Assembly (NCBI GenBank): GCA_027625915.1
Contig: JANTQA010000023.1
Location: 20,274,001-20,338,000 of the forward strand
Source: Anaeramoeba flamelloides
Lineage: Eukaryota; Metamonada; Anaeramoebidae
Length of the DNA stretch: 64,000 bases
Direction of reading: 5' to 3'
The notes below the pieces were generated by a model. The model was given only the letters and a program-made list of their open reading frames with translations. It ran no database searches and was not told the origin of the DNA. The position numbers were made by a program, and so were the translations under genes. Within the stretch, counting starts at the first letter, position 1. Each line of letters begins with the position of its first letter. Below, one piece after another: positions 1 through 12,025 of this stretch.

Positions 1-530
1 TTTTGCTTGTTTTTTTTTTTTAGAACAAGTAAAAATTTTGTTTTACTATAACTAACTTTGGGGTCTATTTTCTTAAAGTTAAAAATAAGATCATCTGATA
101 AATTTTTCTAAATTTAAAAATTTTTCAAATCCAAACTAAAAATAAACAAGATTTTCTCATCATTTTCAAAATAAGAAAAAAAACAAAGAGTATTAATTTT
201 ACTGCACAAACAAAGTCCTTTAACCTTTGTTAATTTGCGATCTTTTTCAAAAATACATATTTTTGAAAAGCGATTTTTTCAATTATAATTCTCAACTTTT
301 TAAATACAACTTTATTATTTCAAGAGTTGATTTGTTGGTGAATGTGATACAAGTATTGTGATGCATGGGTTCTTTTAATTCAGATTCATTGTCTCATTTG
401 GATTTTGAGGAAAGCAAATTAAAAAAATTTGGTAAGATTTTGTGCTGTTAAATCAATAAGTCTTGTTTTCTTTTCTGTCATTTAAAAATAAAGAATTAAA
501 ACTCAAGAGGTTTGAAGAAAATTATTCTAG

Positions 531-791
531 ATCAAAATGAGTAAATGTTTAATTTTGAATAGAATAATTTTGTTTCATCACTTGCAAAAAAGTTTTTCCA
601 ACGAAAAAGAACAGCAAATAATTGTTCTCATTAATTCCTTATTTACCAAAGTCACTTATATGAAGTACTTTGTAAATAAATAAGATTTCTTACAAAAAGT
701 TGAAGAAATTATACATAAAAAGATACCTAATGGATTACTTTTTTTATGGAAAACTGTGAAATTGTTGTTAAAAACACTCTTGGAAGAGTTC
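531..791 (+). pseudogene. Decayed coding stretch resembling SMK-1/PP4R3 domain
   Basis: One reading frame stays protein-like over about 85 codons but carries one internal TAA at 681-683 and ends at TAA 789-791. The decoded segments include QQIIVLINSLFTKVTYMKYF before the stop and DFLQKVEEIIHKKIPNGLLF after it. From memory they align with the SMK-1 domain of protein phosphatase 4 regulatory subunit 3, around its Y-x-IKNYILNKDLLRRVLVLM segment and the following ...DEFY. A CTAG acceptor-like site sits directly before 531. No upstream or downstream exon completes a gene. It is most simply a relic of a host gene copy; a live exon of a gene to the left is possible. The family assignment is tentative. 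Confidence 0.3.
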
Positions 792-794
792 TAA

Positions 795-1085
795 AAGATC
801 AGTATAATTTCACCCATTGAGAAGTAATTTAAAAAATGTGAAATTTTTAAAAATTCCAAAAATTTTTCACATTTTACTTTTCTTTAGATCATACAAAAAT
901 TTGATTTTAAAATTTCATATTTCCATTTCAAAATATAATCATATTACAATTCCTCAAGATATTCTCAAACATTTTTTTTACTATTCCTTTTATAAGTTTT
1001 AAATGTTTTAAAAGTTGGAACCCAAACCTGAAAATCCCTAAAAGTTATTTTTAAAAATTTTCAAATCAAAAATCTATTTCAAAAA
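795..1085 (+). repeat. Dispersed repeat family D, copy 1
   Basis: This copy shares an ordered series of blocks with 49425-49690: AAATGTGAAATTTT, then TTAGATCAT, then a long AT block ending in ATTTCCATTTCAA, then AAGTTT.AAATGTT, then GAAATCCC..AAAGCCATTTTT-like sequence. The copies are clearly related but diverged. No coding potential is apparent. Confidence 0.55.
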
Positions 1086-1490
1086 TTGATTTTTCTATTT
1101 TTTTAGTTTGTATTGATTTTTAACTTTGAAATTAGTAATTTTTTTAATCTGATTTCTTCAGAATGCAAATTCTTTTTAAAATGTGGATGCAAAACAATAC
1201 AATAACTACACACTCTAAGACGAAAACACAGTCCTTAATATAACTATTTTGTCTACAAGGAATAAAATTCCACTTTATATTCCTTATTTTTCTAGAACAA
1301 AAATAGTTTCCAAAGAAAGAGATTGACATATAATACCCCTATTTGAATAAAAATGAAAAAGGAAAATATGGTGAAAATATTTTGTTTATGTTTTTTGCTT
1401 CGAATATATTAATCATTTTTAGTAGGTATGTACTTCCAATTAAAAAGATAGACTAATATTTCAAAATAAAGTAAAAGAATAAAATCTTCA

Positions 1491-1745
1491 GGGAGTAGTC
1501 ACAGTAAAGGAAAATTTTTCAGCTTTTTGCAATTTTGAAGAGGATCAGAAAATATCATTTTTTACTTTCCTTAACTCATTGATTTTTATTATTCAAAGTA
1601 CTTAATCCATTAGATATTTTAAATTTTTTTTTTCAAAATCTCAAAGAAATAACTATAATAAAATGTTGAGTTGAATTGCTTAAAATAGTGTTTCGAATGT
1701 TGAATGACTTATCTTTTATCCTTATCTCAACATTTTATTGTGATA
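1491..1745 (+). repeat. Dispersed repeat family E, copy 1
   Basis: About 255 bp match, in inverse orientation, the sequence at 56689-56946. Shared landmarks are AATTTTGAAGAGGATCAGAA, CATTGATTTTTATTATT and, at the right end, AAGATAAG/TTATCCTTATCTCAACATT. The right end reads ...TCAACATTTTATTGTGA, and the same AATGTTGAG word recurs inverted about 70 bp inside. It looks like a non-autonomous mobile repeat. Confidence 0.6.
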
Positions 1746-1799
1746 TTTTTATTTTATGTTTGAATATATAATTTTGAAATTATTTTTAAACAGAAATAA

Positions 1800-2785
1800 A
1801 AGAAGTAAAAAAAACACTTGAAACTCAAAAAAAGCCTGGAAAAGATTTTTAATTGCTAATATTAAGAAAATTGAGTGTAATTGGAATTTTTTAAGAATCA
1901 AATTAATTTTTTTCTAAGAATCAAACTTTTAAAATTATAACCCACCCTCTTATTAGAACAATGATTAATGAAATAACACTTATTTAAAACACCTTTCAAT
2001 TAATCAAAAAACAATGAATAAAAATATATCATTTTCCAAACTCTTGTCAAACCCCGATAAAACCCTCTTATTTTTCATAAATAAGGTATATCTACTTATA
2101 CTATCCAAGAATTACTCGAGTTTCTATAGACATACCACTTTAATGGCCTTTCGGTAGGTTTATTATAGTGATCAAAAAAAAATGTGTACAAACAAATATA
2201 ATCAATGTTTCAAAATATAACCCGTGTTTTTTTCTTCATGTTCCAATGCAACATCCAATTTACTACCCAATAGTATATCTAAGTATAAATCAATTTTGAA
2301 ATTAAACCCCTTGAACTTTTCTGTAAAATTTATATTAGAAAGGAAATTTGTTTAAATTATTTCAAAATTTTCTCAATTTTTTTGAATTTTGATCAAAAAA
2401 TTTCTCAAAAATTCACTCTATCTTTTAATAACAAATATCCAATTTGATCCTTTATTTTTAGAATTTCTTTTTTAAATAATAGAACTTTATTAAATCCAAA
2501 TACAGATTTAATGAGAATGATTGTTAGTTCCTCTGACCAGTTGAAGTATAGCGATCTCTTAAACAAAAAAAAAAAAAAAACGCACTTTTTATTTGTAAAC
2601 GCAAATTGTGCTTTTCTACACACATTATTTTAACAAAAGTACCTATTTCAGAAAAAAATTGGTTATTTATAAATGTGATTTTTGAAAATATACACTAATT
2701 ACACAACAATTTTCTTAATATTCACAATTAGAAACCTTTTCCAGGATTTTTTTCACTAATATATTTCAAGTATTTTATTTTTTTT
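1800..2785 (+). mobile_element. Foldback/TIR DNA element, family F, copy 1
   Basis: The inverted arms are visible directly. The left arm contains CCTGGAAAAGATTTTTAATT (from about 1837). The right arm contains its inverse, ending in CCTTTTCCAGG near 2745, and the outer blocks AGTAAAAAAAACACTTGAAA and CTTGAAAT..TTAGTG also correspond. The same arms flank the shorter copy at 29238-29750, and the left interior here also matches the inverse of that copy's right interior. There is no transposase ORF, so it is a non-autonomous or deleted element. Exact outer ends are uncertain by about 15 bp. Confidence 0.55.
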
Positions 2786-4032
2786 TAAGATATTAATTTT
2801 AAATCTGTAAATTCTACAAATTAGTCTGAATATATTTAAAAACTTTACTTTAATTTAGGTTAAAATTCTTCCAATTTATTTTATCAACAGTTAACTCTTG
2901 AAAAAATATACTGTTCCAACTTGCTAAAACGAATAACCCCCCCTTAAAAAAAAAAAAAAATATTTGAAAAACATATAATAAATGTTGATAAGTATTTTTT
3001 CAAGTTTAATAGTAACCCAAAATCATAATAATAATAACTAACTACAAAAAAAACAATAAAAAAATGAACAAATTTTATAATTTTTTTTTTTTGGTTATAA
3101 AAGGATTTATAAAATTTTGTAATATGAAGTTTTAATTTTAAATAGTATAAAAAATGTTATATAATTTATTAGAGATTTTATATTTACAAAACACACAATA
3201 ATAAAATAATAATAATACCTAATACATTATGTTATAAAAAATTTCACATTAAATATAATAGTTAAAACTGTTGTAAATTATGAAAATTATAACTTATAAA
3301 ATATGTTTCAACCTAAAAGTAATAAAAATATTCTCAGTTTTATTATTTTTTTAATTTTTCAAAATATAAAACTTATTTAAAAATTTGAAATATTTTAGAT
3401 TAATATAAATTATGATATGTTATAAAAACCGCAACTGCATTACTGCTGAGAAGAAAATTGTATGACTGAGAAATTCAAAAAAAAAAAAAAAATTTATTTT
3501 TTTATTTCAATTTCCTTTTTTTTATTTTTGCTTGAAAATAAACTTTTATAACCTTTTCTTTTCCAACTGTATTATTTTTATAAACTAATGTAGACGTTTT
3601 CGTTCTATTCCAATTATAAAATTCTCTCTGAAAAATTTAACAATCATTTTTTTAAAAAAGGAAAGTTAAAAAAAAATTGACAACCTTTTTGTGAATTTAT
3701 CAGTATAAGCAACCCTTTTCAATAAATTCTATATATATTTTGTAAAAAAAGATTTTTTTTTTATTATGAAATATTGGGAATTTTCTTTCCAAAAATATTT
3801 CAAAATGAAATACAAGTAAAAAAAAAAAAAAATAGAAAACATTTAACAGAAAAAAAGAATTTAAAAATAAAAAAAAAAACAAGAATTAGATTTAAAACAA
3901 AAAATTAAAATGTATTTTATATCTATTTAGAAAAAAAGTTATACTTTTTTCATCTAAGTGGTAAAATAATTTTGTAAAAAACTTTTTTAGTCTTGAAGTT
4001 TGTACAACTCAATATAATACTATTACCAAATA

Positions 4033-4038
<6 letters not shown>

Positions 4039-4064
<26 letters not shown>
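4039..4064. repeat. TA dinucleotide microsatellite
   Basis: Uninterrupted TA repeat of about 13 units in AT-rich flank. Similar tracts occur at 11615-11641 and 23218-23231. Confidence 0.9.
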
Positions 4065-4069
<5 letters not shown>

Positions 4070-4435
4070 AATATTATTAATAATTTATTTGTTAGTAAAT
4101 ATACTTTCATTTGGTATATTTTTTTTATTCTGAAAATGTATCATTCCTTTTAACAAAAAATTTCCATATAAAAAACAATAAAATAAAAAATAAAATTCAT
4201 ACTAAAAGCGTCAATCATTATTGGAATAAAATTAGAAGATAAATAAAAAAAAAAAAATAGCTAAAGCCTATAAAATAATTATCTAATAATTAGAATAAAA
4301 ATAGGGATATGTATTCTTTCTCTTTTCAACAATATTTCAATTCTTTTAAGAATTTTTATTAACCTTTTTATTATCAATTTTTTTTTTTTTTTTTTTGCTT
4401 TTCAAGTGAGTTTTTATTTTTTTTTAATGTAATAA

Positions 4436-7400
4436 TTATTTATTGTATTGCTTTTGCAATTTTTTTACTAAAGCATTTAACCCATTTACATTATATATTT
4501 GATAATATTCACCAGCTTCTGGCAATTCTTCAATGATTAGTTCAGGGTCATCATCAGCTGTCAACGCTATCTCGTTCAAATATAAATATTGGATGAAGCA
4601 TTCGACAGTTTCCAGTGCGCGTCCTGAAAAGTCTGTAACATATTTTGCATTTTCTTCAATTTCCAAAAACATATTTCTAAATAAACCACAACGAGCCTGG
4701 AGCAAAAATTTATGAACGGGGATTTCCTCGAATTCATCTTCTTCATCATCTTCTTCTTCGTCTAATTTCACACGTATATTGAAATCTTTTGAATCATCGT
4801 CGTGGAAAATTCTTTGAAGGGTATTTTTCCAATTCACGGTTTTTATTTCTTGAATTCCAAAGTTTAAGGCAATTTTTGAAATCACATCTTGATTGGATAC
4901 GGTATCGCAATAGATCCATTCGAGAAATATTTCGACTTCTTCCTTTGATGAGTTTTCAAGGAGATAGTTCTTGATGTCCTCAGCGTCTCTATTAAGCTTT
5001 GCGGAAAGAACAGAGGAATGGGCATCAAGTCCAAAGATTTTGAGATCTGTAAGCTCCTTTTGTTCATACATCAATTTGAAATCTTCCGAGATGGGCGTGC
5101 TTTCAATGGATGGCAGCACAACTGAAAACCAAGCACCACACACAATTTTCCATTGCTGTGGTGAATCTAACTCCTTTAAAGAAGACTTGTGAATCTGAAT
5201 CGATTCATCATATGAACGATCCCAGCCATGAACTTCACCATTTTGTAATCGGACGAGGGAATGGTGGCACCCATTGGAAATCACAGTTGGGAATTTCTTA
5301 TCAAAATATTGTAATTTTTTGACAGTCCCCGATCGATATCGATAGACCTCATTTCCAATTTGCCCCTCTACTAACAATAACACATTTTGGTAGCCTGCCG
5401 ATAAGTCGATTATTGTTTTACCTTTAAGACCCACAAGGTTCGACAAAACCTGTTGATTGTTTTGAATGCTTTCACCGTACCCAGTTATCTCTGAACCCTT
5501 TTCGATATATACTTCAAATGAATAATTTCCAGTCCAATACCGCGTTACCCCTTCGGTTATAAGCACTGGTGTTTTTTGATGTGTTTTTGTTTGATATCCA
5601 AGCTCTTTCCTTTCATTATACCTTTTCAAATTGGGGGTTATTTATTATTTATTAATTTGGATTAATGATGAAATTTAAAACATATTATTAATTGTTGATC
5701 GTTATTTTTCAATTTTTAGTTTGTTTTTTTTTCAAATTAAAACAAAATATATTTGATTTTTGTGATTGAAAAATCTAAACCATTCTTTTAAATTTATTAA
5801 ATTGATTACAGACGATTGATAAATAAATTAAGTTATTTCTAAATTTAAATTTTAAACAACGAAAAGACCTTTTACATTTGAGAAATATTTGATGTAAATT
5901 TCATTTTTTATTGATTAATTTTTTTTGATCACATTATGATTCGAAAATTAATGAATTTATTCTCATCTTTAATACTGTAATAATCGATTTTTTTTTTTTT
6001 TTTTTTGATGTAAAAAAATTATAAATAGTTTGTATTTATCAATAGTATCTATCTTAAGTGTAGAGATCAAATAGTTAAAAGTGAGCAATTGTTTTTGAGT
6101 AAAAATATAATTTTCTAAAATTGTCTGATTCTAAAAATCTTGTAAAAAATTTTTATGGAAGAAAACCAGCGGAAATGTTTTTATAAGATGTTTTGGGATT
6201 TAAAAACTTTGGATTTTTAAAATTTTAGAATTTATGATTGGATTTTAAAAAAATATTAGTTATTTTTTCTTTCTAAATTATTTTTCAACAATTACTGTTA
6301 TCAAATTGGGGACAGGCTTAAATTTGAAATTATGAAAACAAAAACACACTCCTATACCATTGGGTATATTTTTTAAGTTCAAGATCCTTTGAATTTCCAG
6401 ACCTAACGAAACAGATTAGGTAACTGGAAAAAAAGAAATGAAAACAAAACAAAAAAGACAAAAAATGAAAAAATTTGTAAAATCAAAATTATTCCCAAAT
6501 TGAATGGAAAGTGGAGTATTGCTATTCTTTCAACTGTTTAAACTGTGTCTCAAATTTTTGGAATTTAGTTTATTAGTGGGTTTTTTTAAGAGGATTTCTT
6601 TTTAAAAAATATGTAATTTTTGAAATTTTTTTTTTTAATTCCTTTTCCAAATATAAAAAGAGAAACCAAAACAATAGTTTTCTAAAAGTATTTAAAAATG
6701 AATATTTACAATTCAAAAGTAACTATTTTTTTAATTTTTATATTTTAAAGATTAATTGAATAATTATTAACACATAAAAACAAAAGTATTGATTATTTTG
6801 TAAATTTATTTCTACACATTGTTAATATATTGAAAAAACAACTTGATTTAGAGTATTTCAGAAAATAAATAAATAATCTTTTAATTAAATTCTTTTATTT
6901 TTTTTTACAAAAAATGGATTTATATATCAACTAATCTACATTTCGAAACAAATTTAAAGGTTGAATAATCAATCCTGAAGTCTTCAGATTGATTATTCAA
7001 CCTTTAAATTTGTCTCTAAATGGAGATTTTTATCTAAAATTCTTTGAAATTCTTTGCTAATACCAAGAACCATTTTTAAATAATGAGATCAAGAAATAGT
7101 ACTTTTGGCACTATTTTACTAATCAAATTTTGAAGAGACATTTGAAACCATAGGAGTACTAATATGATTTATCTCCAATAACAAGGTACTTGAATTTTAA
7201 ATGAGATAAAGCCAAAACAATAGATAGTATTGTAATATATTATCATTCTTGGTACTAATATTGAATAAAATAACTCTTTTTGACAAAATAATGTAAAAAG
7301 TAAAAAATTTTCAACAAGCCTTCAAGATAAGTAAAGTACAAATAATTAAATTAAGTAAAATTCCACAAACTTTTGAAAGAATGAGTTAGTTTTATTTTAG

Positions 7401-8588
7401 TCACTTTGTCAGTTAAATTGACTAAATATTTTCAGTTTATAGCAGTTAAAAAATTACACAACAATTTTACTAATATTCACAATTAAAAATCTTGTTTGGG
7501 GTTATTTTCATTTCTGGTATTTTTTTTACTACTTTATAAAAAATATTCGATTATTCACAGCAAATCGACAGTATGGTTTTTTCTTGATTAATTTCTCCAA
7601 ACACAATCTTAAATTCTAAAAGTCATTATATTTTGTAATGGGTAATTTCTTGATAAGGCTTTCTTTCATCAAAAAACTTTTGTATTTAAAAAATGTCAAA
7701 ATGGGACTCAAATAAAAATTTTCCTATTGTTGATAAGAATATTAGAAGATGGATCTTGGAAGGAAATTTGTTTTTGCCTTGAGTATCAGAATAATAAGAA
7801 CTGAATTTTCTTTTAAATTTGTAAATTTTTTGTTGTAATTTAAGAGGTGGTAATCAAATTTTCAAAAGTATCGATGTTTTTGGGTTTACTTCAAGTGTGA
7901 TTCATTTCATTTTTATGGACAATTCTTGAAAGTGCCATAATAGTTAGGTGTGCTTCGGAAAGAGCGATCTTGAAGAAAAAACAAAAACAAAAACAAAAAG
8001 AAAGATTGGGATTTCTGAAAAAGTTTGATTTGAACACAATAAAAAGATTGTGTATAAAATTTTCAAAGAGTCTTGAAATTTATAAGAACCAAGCTTGTTG
8101 TTGTGATTGTCAAATGGTCTTTTTGTAAGAAAGTGAGAAAAAATAAAAATAAAAAAAAAAAAAAATTAATACCCTGTTGCATAAAGAACATCATCGTCTG
8201 TTAATAAATAGCTTTGGTAACAACCACACTGTACGTTTTTAATTGTTAGTTTTTTGTTTTCAAACCATTTCATTCGAAAAGGAGTTGTATTACTTCGATT
8301 TTCACCAGACTGGCCATAATTGTCTGTTCCGATAAAAAAAGGCTCTCCTTTTGAGTTCAGCAATAATGAGTGAATGTAACCACAAGAAAGATCTTCAATA
8401 TCTTGAAGTGCCAGCTTTTTACCTGTTGTACTTCGACTTTGAAAGTGAAACACTTCGTTGTCTTCCGTTCGAAATAATGACATCGAGTCGCCACTTGAAA
8501 CCTGTACGATTTTCTTTTTTTCAGGTAACACATATGGAGTTATGGTATTTGCTGAAGCGTTTAATTGTTGAATTTGTTGATTTTCCAT
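4436..8588 (-). CDS. RCC1-repeat protein with two C-terminal BTB domains (2 exons)
   Basis: Two exons: 8588-8173 (start ATG at 8588) and 5621-4436. The join completes a Gly codon and creates LYATGYNERKELG, an exact RCC1-repeat signature (ATG-x-N-x-x-x-x-LG), which is strong support for this 2551 bp intron (donor GTATTA, acceptor AAAAG). The protein has 533 residues. Roughly residues 30-310 form RCC1-like propeller repeats (SCGYIHSLLL, GTDNYGQSGEN, CGCYQSYLL, SAGYQNVLLL, CGAWFSVVLP). A degenerate BTB domain follows at about 321-396 and a second at about 419-533, with the motif IPVHKFLLQARCGLFRNMF and an acidic insert (DEEEDDEEDE). The upstream in-frame TTG codons are not starts. Proteins of this kind are thought to be scaffolds or CUL3-type substrate adaptors. 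No RanGEF function can be claimed, and the substrate is unknown. Confidence 0.9.
6325..6580 (+). repeat. Dispersed repeat family I, copy 1
   Basis: Shares ordered blocks with 39215-39505 and 53495-53795: CGAAACA..TTAGGTAACTGG, GATGAAAAAAT-like purine run, CAAAATCAAAATTATT, CAATTTGAAT..AA, and TGTG..TTTTTGGAATTTAGTTT. This copy is the most diverged and lacks the upstream block seen in the other two. Confidence 0.5.
6939..7022. repeat. Near-perfect 84 bp inverted repeat (hairpin)
   Basis: The core 6948-7013 pairs ACAAATTTAAAGGTTGAATA... with its inverse around the centre CTGAAG-T-CTTCAG, with one unpaired base in about 32 pairs. Pairing continues outward to CATTT/AAATG with two mismatches. The loop is a single base. 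In RNA this would form a long stable stem inside the RCC1/BTB pre-mRNA. Confidence 0.85.
7452..7540 (+). repeat. Solo arm of foldback family F
   Basis: ATTACACAACAATTTT.CTAATATTCACAATTAAAAATCTTGT followed by a G-run, a T-run and TTTTTACTACTTTATA matches the right arms at 2690-2785 and 29660-29750. I found no partner arm close by, so it is a truncated or solo copy. Confidence 0.55.
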
Positions 8589-10268
8589 TTGTAAAGGATT
8601 TTTGAACAAAAAATAAATCGTTTTTTTTCTCCAAAAAAGTTTTTATAAATAACGTGGTGAGAAGGCTACAATTCCTGTTTAGAAAGTGAATAAAAATTAT
8701 TGATTATTGCAAAAATTCATTGTTTTGAGTTAATTCTTGTTCATTTTACATTTACAGACGAACTTACAAAAATTGATGCGAAAAAACTTTTGAAGTATTT
8801 TTTTGATTTTAGTTATTCTTGTTCACTTTGACGAACAACACCTAAAGTTTTTTTAAACAATTTGTCCTTTTATGCAATTACGATAAAATTTTTCCTGTGT
8901 GATTATAAGGAAGAGGTTAATTATCAAAAAAACTTAATGTTTCTAAGAGTAAATAATTTGATTTAATAAAAGAAGATCATTTTAGCGGTCCGAGCAAGAA
9001 ACAGAAATAAAAAAAATATTGTAAATAATTTTCCGAAATTAAAAAAACAAAAAAAAACCATAAACATTTTTATTCGTTCATTAAATTAAATTCTTCACAA
9101 AGAAAACTCTTGTTATTTAAACAAGATACCATCACTTTTTGATAACACACTCGAATAGTTTTATATTTTTTTAGAAATATTACTTTCATATACTAGCTTT
9201 TGAATTAGAAAGGGTAAAAAGATTTCACTCTGTTTTCTAGTTTTTTATTAAATAAATAGAGTTCTTAAAGAAGTAGGTTGTAATTTATAGCTTTGTTTGA
9301 TAAAGGATATTGAAAATTTATACCATTTAAAACTCTAATACAAGTAAATCTTTTATTATTAAGGACAAAGTTTACAATTAACCAAATAGACCCAAAAAAA
9401 TTTGTTCCAATCTCATTTAAAATGTAAAAGAATGATCTTTCAAGTATTCTCCAATTTTGATTAAAAAATCGTTTTATGTCATTTTTGTATGGAAAAATAA
9501 ATAAGAAATTTTGGGATATGTGAACTCGAAAATCTTGTTAAGGAATGTGAAAATGGCATTGAAAAGTAGTCACTATATTCTAAACTTAAAAACATTTCTC
9601 AATAAACAACTTTATAATAAAAGACTTTAGATCTAAATAATCATATTGTCAATTATCTTTGAACATTAAGTCTTTTGAATTGTTACAATGTATCCACAAA
9701 CTATACATCCATTCCAGCCCTACTGAGAAATATTATAAGACATTGAAATTGGATGTCTATTCTAAAATTGTGTTTTTTGAAAAAGAAAATTCAATTTCGA
9801 TCATAAAATGAATTTTTCAACTTTTCTTCCTTCATTCGAGTTTTTTTATTTGTATTAATTAAGATAAAACATTAATTTTTTCAAGATAAAAGTGAAATCA
9901 CAGAAATCATCAGAAACTTAAAAGTATTTTTTGATCATTACTTTTAAATTGTTAAATCCTGAGATTTTAACATTTTTAGAAATTGAAGATCCACAAGAAA
10001 TATATTTTTTTTTAATGGACTTGTTTGTCAATTTCCAAAACCATAAAATGTATAAATTATTTTTAATCTTCTATTATAAATTTTATAATTTATGATGAGC
10101 TTTAATCACCATTTTATGATTTTTTATCAAAATAAAATCGTTAAGTATTGAAAATCAATTACTAGGTCTATAAATTTTCACGTTCGGGATGGAATAACAG
10201 TATTAATTAAACCAAAGGGTTTATGATTTTGTCTTATTTTTTTATATTTCTTTTTGTTTTTCCTTGAA

Positions 10269-10516
10269 TTAAATCTCGCCTTCATGAATAAGAGGGTTGA
10301 CATGTACTGTAATTGTTTGTGGAACAATAAAACCCATGATAAACGTAATCCACATTTTTAGAGCTTTTTTGATATAATTATTCTTTGTTTGGATCCTTTC
10401 TCTCAAAATCCAATTCTTTGTAACAAGATAAATCGTGTTGAAGCTCTGTGGGAAAGGTTTTTGGAGAATTTTTCTGGAAAGGATCTTTTGGGAATTAAAT
10501 TTGCAAAAACTAGTCA
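10269..10516 (-). CDS. Orphan coding-like open stretch, function unknown
   Basis: About 82 codons are open on the minus strand, ending in TAA at 10271-10269. That is long for sequence this AT-rich, and local GC content and amino-acid use (W, P, Q, R, H) are protein-like: segments include KNWILRERIQTKNNYIKK and MWITFIMGFIVPQTITVHVN. There is no ATG near its 5' end, so if real it is an internal or terminal exon. I recognise no family. It could equally be a relic of a mobile element or gene copy. Confidence 0.25.
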
Positions 10517-11613
10517 GTTTTTTTTATTTTTTAATATAAATATGGTGTTAGTTGTGAAAAAATAATCTTTCTTTTTTAGTAAATGGTAAATTTAAGTGGA
10601 TTTTATATAATACCAAAAGAAATATTGTTTCAATATTCAAAAATTTTTTTGTTCAAAAATAATAAACAATAAGTTATCAGAAAAATTCAATTTTCACAAT
10701 TTGAATATATTAGAATAATTTTTAAAACCTTCTCGGATTGTCTCAGAAACCAAAAAAAAAAAAAATTTAAAATTCACAACAATGTTTAAGGGTTCTATTA
10801 ATTGTTCTAAAGAGAAATTTTCTCAAAAAAATTTTTTTTCCCAACCTTTTTTTTCATTTTAAGATACGAAAAGAAACATTTTTCAGACCTTTTTAGGAAA
10901 AATTTGAATTTTTTCCTTCTTAGATCTTGCTGAATAATAGTTTATGAGGTTATCCAACGATCAGAATTTCTTTTAAACAATTACTAAACATAAATTTTCA
11001 ATTGCAAACGTAGACTTTAAAACCGCAATTGGGCATTTTCAAAAAAGGAACTTATTATTTCATTTTCTTTACAAAGAAAAATAATAATTTTAAGGGTATA
11101 ATAACATTTTATTTATTTCTTCAGTGTTGATTATGAGGAGATAAAACAATTATAATTTTGATTACTACTTTCCCCACAAATTATTTTTAGTTTATTTGCC
11201 AGTTTTTTATTTTTTTTTTGCAAGTTTTCCTTTATCAGGTTTTCTCAAAAAACCAATTCAAGAAGTGGACATGACTGGTTTTAAGAAAGATCAACTGAAT
11301 TCATTTAAATTGATTTTAAACCAATTCAGTGTCAATGTATTAATTTTACTTTGATTGATTTCAAATCAGTTCAATTTGATTCGTTCACTATAATTAATTT
11401 GTTTTTATTCAATTTGAAAAAGATCCAATATGAATAATTCTAATTTATTTAAGACCGAATAATTAAGAAACTGTTGAATTTTTATAATTATTTTTTACCA
11501 CCCCAAACATTAAAAAAAAATAAAAAAGAATAATCCAAAGTACTATATAAGGGGAATTTGTTACAAATAAACAGTTTAAAAACAAAAAAAGTATAGTTTA
11601 TGAAAGTATCTTG

Positions 11614-11645
<32 letters not shown>

Positions 11646-11825
11646 ATCATAATTAATTCAATTTGAAAAATTGTTTTGTAATTGTAGTGAATATTCCATG
11701 GAAAAAGATTTTTATTTCCAAAAAAAATACGAAGTAATATTCCAAAATAGAAAATACTGTTTATAATAACCATTCTAGTAATAGGTGGAAAGGACAATAA
11801 GATTGAAAAAAAATATTATAAGATA

Positions 11826-12025
11826 CAACCAGTTCCACTTCCAAGATGCCGACTCTAAAATAAAATTAAGATATAATTTTTTTTTAATTAAGGCACAAAA
11901 TAAGAATTGGATATTATTAAAATAATTTGTATCAAACAAATAATACCAAAAAATGTATGATAAATTTGAGATTTGTTTTGTGACTTAAATTTCTTTGATA
12001 TTTATGCATTAAAAGTACATCTGGC
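11826..12025. mobile_element. TA-flanked inverted-repeat element, family G, copy 2
   Basis: The left end CAACCAGTTCCACTTCCAAG and the right end ...AAAAGTACATCTGGC form diverged inverted termini. Both ends are bounded by TA (11824-11825, 12026-12027). Internal landmarks AAGGCACAAAA and TTGTGACTTAAATTTCTTTG match the copy at 29093-29884. It has no ORF, so it is MITE-like. Confidence 0.55.

Larger units (their letters stand above)
1..4435. other. Left flank, mostly non-coding and repeat-rich
   Basis: This is AT-rich sequence with no intact gene. It contains a decayed coding stretch (531-791), copies of dispersed repeats (795-1085, 1491-1745), a foldback element with inverted arms (about 1800-2785) and a TA dinucleotide tract (4039-4064). 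Between 2800 and 4400 there are runs of A/T homopolymers and many GTTATAAA-like words, but nothing I can call. The interval is the 3' flank of the RCC1/BTB gene, whose stop codon lies at its right edge. Confidence 0.6.
5622..8172 (-). other. Long intron of the RCC1/BTB gene
   Basis: A 2551 bp intron with donor GTATTAAT at its 8172 end and a pyrimidine-poor acceptor at 5622. It carries a family I repeat (6325-6580), a long near-perfect hairpin (6939-7022) and one isolated arm of foldback family F (7452-7540). No coding exon fits into the RCC1 frame between the two exons. Confidence 0.8.

Noticed and set aside
365-431. First-exon-like ORF (MGSFNSDSLSHLDF...) with a GTAAGA donor
   Set aside because: No acceptor downstream joins it in phase to the coding-like stretch at 531; on its own it is only 22 codons.
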